In this document: positions 1 to 8,987 of the stretch, piece after piece
How the letters are laid out: the number at the start of each line of letters is the position of its first letter
How positions within the stretch are numbered: the stretch's first letter is position 1
Source: CALDSL01 sp039810245
GTDB taxonomy: Bacteria > Chloroflexota > Anaerolineae > Anaerolineales > Anaerolineaceae
Reading direction: 5' to 3'
NCBI GenBank assembly: GCA_039810245.1
Contig: JBDHWQ010000006.1
Coordinates: 108,119-172,118, forward strand
Length of the DNA stretch: 64,000 nucleotides
Position numbers and translations under genes: made by a program
The notes under the pieces: model-generated
What the model saw: the letters and a program-made list of their open reading frames with translations, nothing else
Database searches by the model: none
Told to the model about the DNA's origin: nothing

Positions 1-3000
1 ACTACCAGGTCGTCGGCCAGGCCGCGCTTGAACCCAAGCCCCGGCACGCCAAAGGCGCGGTACTGGTAGTTCTGGTTGGCGTCAAAGTGATAGAAACCTG
101 ATTCGGAGATGCCCCAGGGCACATTGTGCTGCTGGCCGTAACGCATCTGCCATAACACGGCTCCATTGGCGCTCTCTTCCAGCAGCGTGCCCGGATAGGT
201 GCGCAGGAAGAGCGTGGGCATCAGGTATTCAAACAGGGTAGCGCTCCAGGAGAGCAGCACGCGCATCCCATGCAGGCTGGTCACCGGGCGGTTGAGGTGC
301 AGCCAGTGCTCCACAGGCACTTCGCCCGCGGCGATGGCAATCAGGCTGGTGATGCGCGCTTCGGATGCCAGCAGGTCATAATAATTGTCGTCCAGCCGGG
401 CCGCGTCCAGGTTGTAGCCAATGTGGAAGACGTGCCGCTCGCGATTGTACAGAAAGCGAAAGTCCATATCTTCCACCAACTGCTCGGCTTCGCGCGCCAG
501 CCGGTGGTAACTGGCAAGCATGATGGAGCTCTGCTCCCGCGCCTGTTCCATGCCATTGCTCAAGGTGTCCAGCCAGTACAGCGCGGCGGTGGCTTCATCA
601 TCGCGGCGGCCGGTGGCGCGGATGTGCTCTTTCACTGCACTGACGACCCCCTGCGCCTGGGCGGTATGCGCGCGGATCTCGCTGATGGCCGGGCTGTACG
701 GCAGGGCGACACGCAGTTGGGCCAGGTCGGGGGCAAAATCCGCGCTGGAGAGCAGGTTGGGCGGGGCTTCCAGAAGAGGGATCCAGGGCACCAGCTCCTG
801 GATGGTGCGTTCAATGCTTTTTACGTGCTGATCCAACTGGCGCGAGGCCTGCAAAATCGGCTGCAGGCTGCCGGACTCGGGTGAGTCTTCCAGCGTGGCG
901 ACGAATTCGGAAAGGTGGGCGGCGATCTGTTCCCAGTACGGCCCGCGCACCTGCTGGAACAGCGCGTACCATTGTGGAGTTTCTTCCCGTACCGCGAGCA
1001 CCTGCGCGCGAATCTGCGTCACAAACTGTGAGAGAGCCTGGGCGGACTGTGAGCCGGCGCCGCCATTTAGCGCCAGCGCGCTTTCTACCACCTGGTCGAG
1101 CAGGTCCAGGTAGCCCTGCCAGCGGTTCCAGCGGAAGATGTGCGCGCGTGACATAGCCTGTAAGGACTGCGCCACCAGCACCAGGCAGGCAGCCAGGTTG
1201 CCGCTGTCTACCGTGGAAATGTAGCGCGGGGACAGCGCTTCGAGTGTGCGCGTGTCGATCCAGTTGATGAAATGCCCGCGGTAGCGTTCCAGCCGCGCGA
1301 GCGTATCCATGGTGGCGCTCAGGCGCGAGACGAGCGAATACTGGTCGATATAGCCCAGGTCATACGCGGCCATGGTAGATGCCAGCAGCATACCGGTGTT
1401 GGTGGGTGAGGTGCGGTGCGCCACCAGCCCCAGCGGATATTCCTGGTAGTGATCGGGCGGCAGCCAATGGTCTTCAGGGCCAACAAAAGCTTCGTAAAAC
1501 GCCCACGTGCGACGCGCATAGCTGCGCAGCCGGCGCTCTTCCGCAGGCGTGAGGCGCTCGATCGCGCGGCGCACCGGGCGATTGAGCGCGGTGGCGATGA
1601 CCGGGGCCGCCAGCCACAGGGCCAGCAGCGGCAGCGCAGCGGGCAGTCGCCGGGGGAATGCCCAGGCCAGCCCTGCGCCTACGGCCAGCGCCAGCAGCAG
1701 CGACGGCAGCATGTCGCGCAGAGCTTGCAGCGGTACAGCCAGCCGCAACTCCCTGGCGGTCTGCGCCGCGGTAGTCCACTGCAGCAGGTTGCGCCGGCTG
1801 ATGGCCAGGCGGTAAAGCGTACGCACGATGGCCATCAGAGCATCCAGGGCCTCGAAGGGCAGGAAGGCAAGCACCAGCAGCCAGCGCAGCAGATCAAGCA
1901 GCAGCGGGCGCAGGATGGCACGCACAGATTCGCGCTGGAATACACCCTTTAACAGGGAGTACAGACCGTGGGTGAGCAGGGGCACAGCCAGGGTCAGGGC
2001 GGCCAGCGCGCTCCACAGACCGGCGGGGCCGGGCAGCACGCTCCAGCCGGCCAGCAGCAGCGCTACCAGGCTGGGGGCCAGCAGGCTGCGGCGCAGGTTA
2101 TCAAACATTTTCCAGATGTCCAGCAAACCCAGACGCCCGCCCGCGCGGCGCGGGCGCAGCAGCCAGGGCAAAAGCTGCCAGTCGCCGCGCATCCAGCGTT
2201 CCGCCCGGCGCGCAAACTCAAAGTAATTGCCCGGGTAGTCTTCGATCAGGGTGATATCGGTGACCAGCCCTGCGCGGCCCAGCAGCCCTTCGAGCAGATC
2301 GTGGCTGAGCAGCTGGTTTTCGCCAATCTGCCCTTCCGTGCTGCGCTCGAACGCGCGCACATCGTAAATACCTTTGCCGACGTAAATGCCCTCGCCGGAC
2401 AGGTCCTGATAGACGTCGGAAACGGCGCGCGAGTACAGGTCCAGGCCAATGTCGCCGGAAAAAATGCGCGAAAACCAGGACCGACTGGCGCTGCGCGGGC
2501 TGATTTCTACCCGTGGCTGCAGAATGCTGTAGCCGGCGACGATGCGGCTGCCCTGCGCAGAAAAAACCGCCCGGTTCAACGGGTGTGCCAGGGTACCGAT
2601 CAGGCGGTTGGCGGCGCCTAGCGGCAGGATGGTATCCGCGTCGAGGGTAATGACGTAGCGCACGTTATTCAATAGGGACAGGTCGCCAACGATGGTGGTG
2701 AAATGGGGGTGGTCTTCGCCCAACAACATGCGGTTGAGATCGTGCAGCTTGCCGCGCTTGCGCTCCCAGCCCATCCACGTGCCCTCGGATGGGTTCCAGG
2801 CGCGTGTTCGGTGCAGCAGCAGGAACGGCCCGGATTGGCCGGCGCGATGGCGCGCGTTCAACTGCTCCACCTGCTGCGAAGCCATCCGCAGCAGATATTC
2901 GTCGTCGGGCTGCGTTTTGGCGTCCGCGTCGGCAAAGTCGCTGAGCAGGGCGAAGGACAGCCCCGCGGAAGGGTTGCGCAGGTAATGCTGTTCCAACTGG

Positions 3001-4241
3001 CGCACCAGCGACTGCACGCCATCGCGGTGAGTGAGCAGGCAGGGGACAATTACCAGCGTGCGCAGGTCGGCCGGAATGCCCTCGGATAAATCCACCTTGG
3101 GCAGCAGGGAAGGGGGGAGCACGAGCGTCACCCACCAGTTGATCACGCTGGTAGCCACCGTCAGCGCCGGCACCAGCAGCAGCGCCAGCGAGCTCAGCAG
3201 CAGACTGGTGCTGGCGCCCAGCCTAACGAGCAGCAGGGACGCCAGCCCAAGCAGCAGCGCGGTGAACAGCAGGCTGCCGCTCACATACAGCGCCACCCGG
3301 GCGTGCGCCATCATCCCGCGCGGGCGAATACCCAGACTGCGCTCCAGCACCGGGCGGCCATCATCCACCAGCCAGTAGCCGATGTGGGCCTCGCGCCAAC
3401 CTGCCGGAGCCTGGCGGGCCATTTCCAGCGCGGCGGCGGCCACCTGATTTTCATCGCGGCGCGCAGCGTACGCCATGCGCTCCACTTCCTTGCGATAGTG
3501 GTCGCGGGTGGCAAAGTCCATGATCGAATAGACGCCGGCCGGGTCCTGGCCCAGGATTTGATCTACGCGGTTGACCGTCTCAAAGAACGCTTTCCAATCG
3601 GTATTCGAAAGCGCGCGCAGGCTGACCACCGCGTTAGCCACGATATCATCGTTTCCGGCATCCAGCTTGAATGGCGCCACCGCATACGGAAGTTCTTGCT
3701 CCGGTTTCACAATCTCGCGCAGCGCCACCAAAATACCTTCCATCAGCACGAACCGCAGAAAGATGGGCAGCGACCACAATTCACCCATCGAGAGCGGCGC
3801 GGCATCCTGGATCAGATCGACGAACTCGCGCAGCGTCTGGCCATTCCAGACGAACGATTGCAGCTCGAGCAGGTCGCGCGCGATGAAGTAAGCGCGTGGA
3901 AAACCGGGCTGTCCAAAGCGGTCTATTTTTGGCAGGCGGCGCAGAAAACCGGGCGAGAGGTCTTCCCGGATCTGGCGCAGCGATTGGCGCAGTATGTAAT
4001 AGTTATCCAGCACCCATTCGGAAGCATATGAGACGTTGAGCGCATCGGCCGCGGTCTTTTGGAAGTATGCGTGATCGCCTTCCAACAGTTTTTCATACGC
4101 GTCCAGCCGCGCAAGGATATCCGCAGGCCTGGCAGCCGGCCGCGCGTTTTGGAACTCTGCGCGGATATGCTGCGCGGCGCGTTCGAGGGGCGAAGATTGC
4201 GGCTTACCGGCCGGCTGCGTTTTGACTTGCGAGAGGGTCAT
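1..4241 (-). CDS. Cyclic beta-1,2-glucan synthase-like protein (NdvB/ChvB family), 3' part outside window
   Basis: The reading frame opens at ATG 4241-4239 and is still open at base 1, so about 1,413 N-terminal residues are seen. It has an N-terminal region of ~310 residues, membrane segments around 315-370, and then a family-84-type glycosyltransferase domain. That domain has an LDADTILP nucleotide-sugar motif (Asp534, Asp536) and an RRAERW motif near residue 680 (Q/RxxRW type), followed by more hydrophobic segments. From about residue 930 the chain resembles the glucoamylase-like domain of NdvB, ending with VPWGISESGF and GVPGLGFKRGLADDLVV. In the family a GH94 phosphorylase-like domain follows; it would lie left of the window. 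The family makes cyclic glucans from UDP-glucose at the inner membrane. The start overlaps the stop of the upstream stress-protein gene (ATGA), indicating translational coupling. Confidence 0.85.
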   Translation of the reverse strand, partial: MTLSQVKTQPAGKPQSSPLERAAQHIRAEFQNARPAARPADILARLDAYEKLLEGDHAYFQKTAADALNVSYASEWVLDNYYILRQSLRQIREDLSPGFLRRLPKIDRFGQPGFPRAYFIARDLLELQSFVWNGQTLREFVDLIQDAAPLSMGELWSLPIFLRFVLMEGILVALREIVKPEQELPYAVAPFKLDAGNDDIVANAVVSLRALSNTDWKAFFETVNRVDQILGQDPAGVYSIMDFATRDHYRKEVERMAYAARRDENQVAAAALEMARQAPAGWREAHIGYWLVDDGRPVLERSLGIRPRGMMAHARVALYVSGSLLFTALLLGLASLLLVRLGASTSLLLSSLALLLVPALTVATSVINWWVTLVLPPSLLPKVDLSEGIPADLRTLVIVPCLLTHRDGVQSLVRQLEQHYLRNPSAGLSFALLSDFADADAKTQPDDEYLLRMASQQVEQLNARHRAGQSGPFLLLHRTRAWNPSEGTWMGWERKRGKLHDLNRMLLGEDHPHFTTIVGDLSLLNNVRYVITLDADTILPLGAANRLIGTLAHPLNRAVFSAQGSRIVAGYSILQPRVEISPRSASRSWFSRIFSGDIGLDLYSRAVSDVYQDLSGEGIYVGKGIYDVRAFERSTEGQIGENQLLSHDLLEGLLGRAGLVTDITLIEDYPGNYFEFARRAERWMRGDWQLLPWLLRPRRAGGRLGLLDIWKMFDNLRRSLLAPSLVALLLAGWSVLPGPAGLWSALAALTLAVPLLTHGLYSLLKGVFQRESVRAILRPLLLDLLRWLLVLAFLPFEALDALMAIVRTLYRLAISRRNLLQWTTAAQTARELRLAVPLQALRDMLPSLLLALAVGAGLAWAFPRRLPAALPLLALWLAAPVIATALNRPVRRAIERLTPAEERRLRSYARRTWAFYEAFVGPEDHWLPPDHYQEYPLGLVAHRTSPTNTGMLLASTMAAYDLGYIDQYSLVSRLSATMDTLARLERYRGHFINWIDTRTLEALSPRYISTVDSGNLAACLVLVAQSLQAMSRAHIFRWNRWQGYLDLLDQVVESALALNGGAGSQSAQALSQFVTQIRAQVLAVREETPQWYALFQQVRGPYWEQIAAHLSEFVATLEDSPESGSLQPILQASRQLDQHVKSIERTIQELVPWIPLLEAPPNLLSSADFAPDLAQLRVALPYSPAISEIRAHTAQAQGVVSAVKEHIRATGRRDDEATAALYWLDTLSNGMEQAREQSSIMLASYHRLAREAEQLVEDMDFRFLYNRERHVFHIGYNLDAARLDDNYYDLLASEARITSLIAIAAGEVPVEHWLHLNRPVTSLHGMRVLLSWSATLFEYLMPTLFLRTYPGTLLEESANGAVLWQMRYGQQHNVPWGISESGFYHFDANQNYQYRAFGVPGLGFKRGLADDLV

Positions 4242-5197
4242 CCGCGGCTCCCGTAGCGGCTGGCCGCAATTTCCACGCGGGTGGGCTTCACCAGGTGAGG
4301 GGGAATATCCTGCAAGACCAGCACTGCCTGGGCGCCCTGCTCGATGTAGTGGCGTGAGACGCTGCCGTAGGGCCAATCGGCCTGTCCGCTCTGGCCGTGC
4401 GCGCAGAAGATCAGCAGGTCGGCATTTTCCTGTTCGGCAATTTCGTCCAGCGCGCGCGGGATGCTGTCTCCGACCACCAGGCGCACCGAGCACGGCACCG
4501 GCACGCGCACACACATTTCTTCCATGTAGGCGCTGCTGGCGGCCTGGCTGAGGTTCACGAACTCGTCAGCCAGGCGGGTGATCTCAGCGCTTTCGGGAAC
4601 GCCGGTGATTACTTCAGGCCGTTTGAGCACGTGCGCCAGCAGAATCTCGCCAGCGTCGGCCTGAGCGATGGTCATGCCCACCGGCAGCGAACACTCGGCG
4701 CGCTTAGACAGGTCGAATGGCAGCAAGATCTTCCGGTAGGCCACTTCCGCGGCGGTCGATTCCAAAGCCTGGTACGCGCGTACCACCAGCACCGGCAAAT
4801 AGATTTTTTCGATCACTTTGGCAACCACGCTGCTGATATTCCAGCGGCTAAGGCCGCTTTTCCCGTGGCTGCTCAACACCACCAGGCTGATCTCGTTGGT
4901 TTGCGCGTACTGGACGATGCTGTCCGGCGTGCGGCCTTCCAGAATCTGGTAATCAACCGACTGGCCGCTTTCGCCCAGGCGCGTGACCAGGCCGCGCAAA
5001 TACAGGTCGGCTTCGGCTTTGCGTATTTGCCAGGATAGTGGTTCAATCAGCTCTCCCCTCTCGGCGTCGGGGGCGGCTTCCAGAACGTGTAAGAGCACCA
5101 GCCTGGATTGGAAAATCCGCGCCAGGTGCAGGGCGTGTGGCAGCGCCATCTCGGCGAGCTGCGAACCATCCAGTGGCACCAGAATATTTGTAAACAT
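4238..5197 (-). CDS. Tandem universal stress protein (UspA family)
   Basis: The protein has 319 residues and two Usp domains. The first begins MFTNILVPLDGSQLAEMALP, and the second begins near residue 154 with YRKILLPFDLSKRAECSLP. The ATP-binding G-x2-G-x9-G-S/T pattern is eroded in domain 1 (SSHGKSG...SS). It is better kept in domain 2 (AHGQSGQADWPYGS). Usp proteins bind ATP or other ligands and modulate stress physiology. A GGGAG ribosome-binding site (RBS) lies 5 bases before the ATG. The gene overlaps the glucan-synthase start by 4 bases, so the two are probably one transcript; the Usp could regulate glucan synthesis, but that link is inferred only from position. Confidence 0.9.
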   Translation of the reverse strand: MFTNILVPLDGSQLAEMALPHALHLARIFQSRLVLLHVLEAAPDAERGELIEPLSWQIRKAEADLYLRGLVTRLGESGQSVDYQILEGRTPDSIVQYAQTNEISLVVLSSHGKSGLSRWNISSVVAKVIEKIYLPVLVVRAYQALESTAAEVAYRKILLPFDLSKRAECSLPVGMTIAQADAGEILLAHVLKRPEVITGVPESAEITRLADEFVNLSQAASSAYMEEMCVRVPVPCSVRLVVGDSIPRALDEIAEQENADLLIFCAHGQSGQADWPYGSVSRHYIEQGAQAVLVLQDIPPHLVKPTRVEIAASRYGSRG

Positions 5198-5382
5198 GGC
5201 TGCTCCCTTCCGTACCGTTAATTCCCCCTTCCCAACAGGTTACCCCAAAAGCAAAAAGCGCGGGATGGGGAGAGTACCCGCATCGCGGATGGGGATTGGC
5301 CCGGCTGCGAACACCACCGATAAAGAAGAATTCCGAGCCTTTGTTGAGGTTAATGGCAGCGTGCCGGTGCACGCGGTGAGGG

Positions 5383-6450
5383 TTACACCGCGAAGCGGAT
5401 GTTAAGGATATCCCCGTCTTTGACGACGTACTCTTTTCCTTCAACTTTAAACTTGCCGGCGGCTTTGACTTCATTCATGCCGCCCAGGGTGATCAGGTCG
5501 TTATAGGCCACGACCTCGGCGCGGATAAAGCCTTTTTGCAGGTCGGTGTGGATTTCGCCGGCGGCTTCGGGCGCGGTAGCGCCGCGGCGCACCGTCCAGG
5601 CGCGCACTTCATCGGGGCCGACGGTGAAGAAGGACATCAGCCCCAGCAGGTCGTACGACAGGCGGATCATGCGGTTGAGACTGGGTTCCTGGATGCCGTA
5701 CTCTTCGAGGAACAAGCTCATCTCGTCGGGTGGGAGCTGGGCGATGTCCATTTCCAGGCGTCCCATCAGCGAGACGAGCTGGCTGTGCTGGTGCGGGTAT
5801 TCCAGCTGCGCTTCCGGCTGGCCTTCCGACAGGTTGAAGACCACCAGCACCGGCTTGCGGCTGAGGAAGCCAAACCCGGCCAGCACCTTTTCTTCTTCGG
5901 CCGAGAGGAACACATCGCGCAGCGGAATTTCCTGGGCCAGGGCTTCGTGCATGCGCTCAAAGACGGCCGCCTCGCGTTCGATGGTGGCTTTATCGCGCCC
6001 GGCGCCTTTTTTGCGCTCTTCCACCAGGCGCTCCTGCTTGCGCTCAACGGCGATCAGATCGTTGAGGATAAATTCGCTGTCCATGGCGGCGATATCGCGC
6101 GCGGGGTCGATGCTGCCGTTGGGGTGGGGCACGTTCTCGTCTTCGAAAACGCGCACCACGTGGATGAATCCATCCATCTGGGTGAGCTGGTTGAGCAGCG
6201 CGCCGGAGATGCCGCTCTTGGCGGCGCTGCCGTCCAGCCCGGCGATATCGGCGTAAGTGACCTTGGCATAGATGGTCTTTTTGGGCTTGAACATGGCAGA
6301 TAGTATATCCACGCGCGGGTCGGGGACGTCTACCACCGCGGAATGCACTTCGATGCGCCCGGTCATGCCGGTGGGCTGGGTGCTGCGGGTGAGGGCATTA
6401 AAGAGGGTGGTTTTTCCAGACTGGGGAAGCCCAATGATTCCTAAACGCAT
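5383..6450 (-). CDS. ychF: Ribosome-binding ATPase/GTPase YchF (OLA1 family)
   Basis: At 355 residues it matches the normal family length. The P-loop GLPQSGKT is at residues 7-14, and the G4 position carries NxSE (VFNLSEG) instead of NKxD, the known signature of ATP-preferring YchF proteins. The C-terminus is a TGS-like domain ending in DGDILNIRFAV. YchF binds ribosomes and affects stress responses and translation fidelity. The start ATG is divergent from the tRNA-Leu promoter, with no strong RBS visible. A 185-base gap without a recognisable gene separates it from the downstream usp gene. Confidence 0.95.
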   Translation of the reverse strand: MRLGIIGLPQSGKTTLFNALTRSTQPTGMTGRIEVHSAVVDVPDPRVDILSAMFKPKKTIYAKVTYADIAGLDGSAAKSGISGALLNQLTQMDGFIHVVRVFEDENVPHPNGSIDPARDIAAMDSEFILNDLIAVERKQERLVEERKKGAGRDKATIEREAAVFERMHEALAQEIPLRDVFLSAEEEKVLAGFGFLSRKPVLVVFNLSEGQPEAQLEYPHQHSQLVSLMGRLEMDIAQLPPDEMSLFLEEYGIQEPSLNRMIRLSYDLLGLMSFFTVGPDEVRAWTVRRGATAPEAAGEIHTDLQKGFIRAEVVAYNDLITLGGMNEVKAAGKFKVEGKEYVVKDGDILNIRFAV

Positions 6451-6464
6451 AGATCGCTCGTACC

Positions 6465-6493
6465 TTGACCCTTCACAGGATTGTGGATATACT
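6465..6493 (+). promoter_or_regulatory. Sigma-70 type promoter of tRNA-Leu
   Basis: TTGACC at 6465-6470 and TATACT at 6488-6493 are separated by exactly 17 bases. Transcription would start near 6500. A 7-bp stem (TGGCTGG, loop CAGT, CCAGCCA) follows at about 6502-6519 in the 5' leader before the mature tRNA. Confidence 0.7.
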
Positions 6494-6540
6494 CAAACTA
6501 CTGGCTGGCAGTCCAGCCACATCCAGTATACCTTAAACCG

Positions 6541-6622
<82 letters not shown>

Positions 6623-6962
6623 CAAGCACAGTTCCTCGCTCCCACCGTCCTGGGTGGGAGCGTTCGATTCTCTTATCTCTCCTCCAAAAGGAAAATCACT
6701 TTTGGGGAGAGAAAGACAGGTCTGGCGCGCCCGGGGCGAGGCTTTCAGGCCGCGATGGACACGGGTGATCTGTCTCGCCTGGTCCCGGCGCCATTTCGAA
6801 CCCTGAAGCCTTGGCTCCCCAGGCCTATGTACCATAAAGCCGGTTGAATATTTCTAGAAATAATTCGTGTAACCCGGTTTTATGGGTTGAATTCGCGATG
6901 CCTTTCTCTCCCCCGCGCATTCTATGGCATAATCTGCGTACAGACGGTTCAAGGAGCCACGC
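6623..6962. other. Intergenic stretch with two hairpins downstream of tRNA-Leu
   Basis: No convincing gene is present. A 10-bp stem at 6637-6662 (CGCTCCCACC, loop GTCCTG, GGTGGGAGCG) is followed by a longer imperfect stem at 6676-6712 around loop GAAAATCA. The second has a bulge and one wobble. They may end or protect the tRNA transcript, although no clean T-run follows. An AT-rich palindromic patch (ATTTCTAGAAAT) lies near 6850, and a weak -10-like CATAAT is at 6928-6933 ahead of the next gene. Confidence 0.5.
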
Positions 6963-7223
6963 ATGGCACGCATGATCCCGGCGGAAGAACGAATGAAACG
7001 CGCGCGCAGGCTGGTTCAGCAGGCGCGCGACCTGCCGCCCCCGGCGGACACGACCCTGCTCGACCTGGAGTACATCGCCGCGGTGCGCGACACGCTGCAG
7101 CAGGCGCGCGACCTGATCAAATTTATCCCCTACACGCCCAGCGCGAGCGAGGCGATGAAGGCCGAGGTGGCCGCGCTGTTTGCGCTGATTGACCAGACGC
7201 AGAAAGAGCTTCTGCATAAGTGA
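6963..7223 (+). CDS. Small uncharacterised protein (86 residues)
   Basis: AAGGAG lies 7 bases before the ATG. The 86-residue product is mostly alpha-helical by composition, rich in Ala, Arg, Glu and Leu, with two similar helices (RARRLVQQARDLP and VRDTLQQARDLIKFIP) and no Cys, signal peptide or membrane segment. I do not recognise the family. It is 20 bases upstream of the cyclophilin gene and probably co-transcribed with it. A small helical coiled-coil or accessory protein is plausible, but function is unknown. Confidence 0.75.
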   Translation: MARMIPAEERMKRARRLVQQARDLPPPADTTLLDLEYIAAVRDTLQQARDLIKFIPYTPSASEAMKAEVAALFALIDQTQKELLHK

Positions 7224-7243
7224 TCTTTTGAGAAGGATGAGGC

Positions 7244-7948
7244 ATGGCAAATAAACCAACTTCCAGCAAGTCAACCAAGGCGGCGCGCCGCGCGGCGCAG
7301 CAGCGCGCCAGCAGCAGCCTGATGTGGATCATTGGCGCGGCCACCGTACTGCTGATCGTGGCGGTGGTGCTGCTGACCCGGCCGGGCCAACAGGCGGCGC
7401 AGACGCCGTCGCAGCCCGCGGCCGCGCAAAATGGCGAGATCCAACAGTGGCCGGAGCCGCCGCAGATGCAGATTGACCCGGCCAAACAGTACACCGCCAC
7501 GGTGAAGCTGGCCAAGGGCGGCGAATTCGTCATCCAGCTTTACGCGGATAAGGCGCCGATCACAGTCAACAGCTTTGTGTTTCTGGCGCGCCAGGGCTTT
7601 TACAACGGCGTGACCTTCCACCGCGTGCTGGAAGGTTTTATGGCGCAGGGCGGTGACCCAACCGGCACCGGGATGGGCGGCCCAGGCTACGAGTTCCAGA
7701 ATGAAGAAAGCGACCTGGTGTTTGATAAACCGGGCGTAGTGGCGATGGCAAACGCCGGCCCGGATACCAACGGCAGCCAGTTCTTCATCACCTTCACCCC
7801 GCAGATGCGCCTCAACGGTGGCTACACCATCTTTGGACAGGTGATCAGCGGGATGGACGTGGTGGAAGGACTGACGCGGCGCGACCCCGAGCAGTCGCCC
7901 AGTTTCAGCGGCGACGCGATCGAGAGTATCACCATCAACGAGCAGTAA
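7244..7948 (+). CDS. Membrane-anchored cyclophilin-type peptidyl-prolyl isomerase
   Basis: The 234-residue protein has a basic Ala-rich N-terminus, one membrane anchor at about residues 24-44, a Gln/Pro/Ala linker, and a cyclophilin domain from about residue 80. Diagnostic motifs are FHRVLEGFMAQGGDPTGTG (active-site Arg in FHRV), GVVAMANAGPDTNGSQFFI and FGQVISGMDVVE. It would catalyse proline cis-trans isomerisation in proteins outside the cytoplasmic membrane. The RBS is GAAGGATGAGG. Its stop lies 6 bases from the convergent microcompartment operon, with no obvious terminator between them. Confidence 0.93.
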   Translation: MANKPTSSKSTKAARRAAQQRASSSLMWIIGAATVLLIVAVVLLTRPGQQAAQTPSQPAAAQNGEIQQWPEPPQMQIDPAKQYTATVKLAKGGEFVIQLYADKAPITVNSFVFLARQGFYNGVTFHRVLEGFMAQGGDPTGTGMGGPGYEFQNEESDLVFDKPGVVAMANAGPDTNGSQFFITFTPQMRLNGGYTIFGQVISGMDVVEGLTRRDPEQSPSFSGDAIESITINEQ

Positions 7949-7954
7949 GCCGCG

Positions 7955-8227
7955 CTACAGCTCCAGGTGGACCGAATCGATGATCCCGACGATGACCGAA
8001 ATGACCGGCGCGCCGGGATCATTCAATACCTGGCGCGCGCCGCTGCCCTCGCGGTTGATCAGCACTGTGTCGCCGATGCCGGCGTGGGTGGCATCCAGGG
8101 CGATGAAGTCTTCTTCCGGGCTTTCACCTTCTACCGGCAGCGGCTGGACGACCAGCAGCCGGCGGTTCTTAAAGCTGGGATGGCTGATGGTGGTGACAAC
8201 CGTGCCGACGACGCGCGCGAGGATCAT
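7955..8227 (-). CDS. BMC shell pentamer protein (EutN/CcmL family), third paralogue
   Basis: This 90-residue protein is a BMC vertex (BMC-P, EutN/CcmL) protein. Recognisable features are the start MILARVVGTVVTT, the core LLVVQPL, the HAGIGDTVLI turn and the GIIDSVHLEL end. Such pentamers cap the vertices of polyhedral protein shells. It is the last gene of the leftward rpiB-deoC-BMC operon, 8 bases after the preceding pentamer gene. It differs enough from the other two pentamers to be a distinct paralogue rather than a recent duplicate. Confidence 0.92.
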   Translation of the reverse strand: MILARVVGTVVTTISHPSFKNRRLLVVQPLPVEGESPEEDFIALDATHAGIGDTVLINREGSGARQVLNDPGAPVISVIVGIIDSVHLEL

Positions 8228-8235
8228 GGCGGCCT

Positions 8236-8553
8236 CTAGCTGAACTGGTTCCAGCCGCCGCGCAGCGCGGGCAGGTCGGGGTTCTGGAGCACGTCCAGGT
8301 CATCGACGATACCCACCAACGCCAGGTCGATGGGCACGACTTTCTTATCCGGCATGGCCAGCGAGGCTTCGCGAGAGCGCACCATTACGCACAGGTCGCC
8401 GATGCCGGCGTGAACCACGTCAGCGGCTACCTGCAAGCCGCCCACCGGCTCCAGCTTTTTGTTGAGCGGTTGGACGACAAGCAGCTTGAGGCCCTGCGTG
8501 CCGGGGTACTTGATGGTGCAAACGGCGGTGCCTTTGACGCGGCCAAACAGCAT
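8236..8553 (-). CDS. BMC shell pentamer protein (EutN/CcmL family), second paralogue
   Basis: The 105-residue BMC-P protein begins MLFGRVKGTAVCTIKYPG and has the family core LLVVQPLN, VHAGIGDLCVMV and VGIVDDLDVL. It also has a C-terminal extension of about 12 residues (NPDLPALRGGWNQFS) not present in its neighbours, which could contact cargo or adjacent shell subunits. It starts 2 bases after the stop of the adaptor-like gene and is followed closely by the third pentamer gene, so all three are one transcription unit. Confidence 0.92.
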   Translation of the reverse strand: MLFGRVKGTAVCTIKYPGTQGLKLLVVQPLNKKLEPVGGLQVAADVVHAGIGDLCVMVRSREASLAMPDKKVVPIDLALVGIVDDLDVLQNPDLPALRGGWNQFS

Positions 8554-8555
8554 GG

Positions 8556-8972
8556 CTACTTAACCCCTGTGCTGTCGAGCACGCGGCGGATGATGGTGTT
8601 GAGCAGGGCCGGGTCGACGCTGTCGCCCAGGCGGGCGATGACCGCGGCGCGGATACGCTCGGCGGTGGGCGAGCCTTGCGGCGACGCCCCGGTGGGGGCG
8701 GCAGGAGCCGGTTGCGCGACCGGAGCGGGCGGGGCGACAGGCTGCGGCGCGAGGGGCGCTGGTTTTTTATCGGCGGGGATAGCGGAGAGGTAGGGGCGCA
8801 CCGGGGCGCTGGGCGGCGCGGCAGGCCGGTCTTGCAGCAGGGCCACGCCCAGCCGGCGCGCGGCCTCGTAGGCCTGCTCGGTCAGCACGATGTCGTCGTT
8901 GAGGGCGAGGGTACGCGTGCCGCTGCTGACCAGCTTTTCAATATCGCGTTCGGTATAAAACTGCTTGGGCAT
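8556..8972 (-). CDS. Microcompartment-associated adaptor-like protein with Pro/Ala linker and C-terminal targeting-type helix
   Basis: The 138-residue protein has three parts. Residues ~1-50 (FYTERDIEKLVSSGTRTLAL...AARRLGVAL) resemble a small N-terminal module common in BMC-locus proteins such as the EutQ N-terminus. A Pro/Ala-rich flexible linker of ~60 residues follows. The last ~30 residues are an amphipathic segment ending LLNTIIRRVLDSTGVK. That tail resembles encapsulation peptides and matches the pattern at the N-termini of the RpiB and DeoC of this operon. It lies between two pentamer genes. I infer a scaffold bridging cargo and shell; no enzymatic motif is seen. Confidence 0.75.
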   Translation of the reverse strand: MPKQFYTERDIEKLVSSGTRTLALNDDIVLTEQAYEAARRLGVALLQDRPAAPPSAPVRPYLSAIPADKKPAPLAPQPVAPPAPVAQPAPAAPTGASPQGSPTAERIRAAVIARLGDSVDPALLNTIIRRVLDSTGVK

Positions 8973-8987
8973 GGAGCACTCCTGGCG

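Noticed and set aside
270..884. Open + strand frame in the glucan synthase region
   Set aside because: Shadow of the continuous minus-strand synthase frame, which carries family motifs.
4241..5474. Additional small minus-strand gene at 5043-5474 between ychF and usp
   Set aside because: It overlaps the usp gene in another frame, has no motif and a composition typical of shadow frames.
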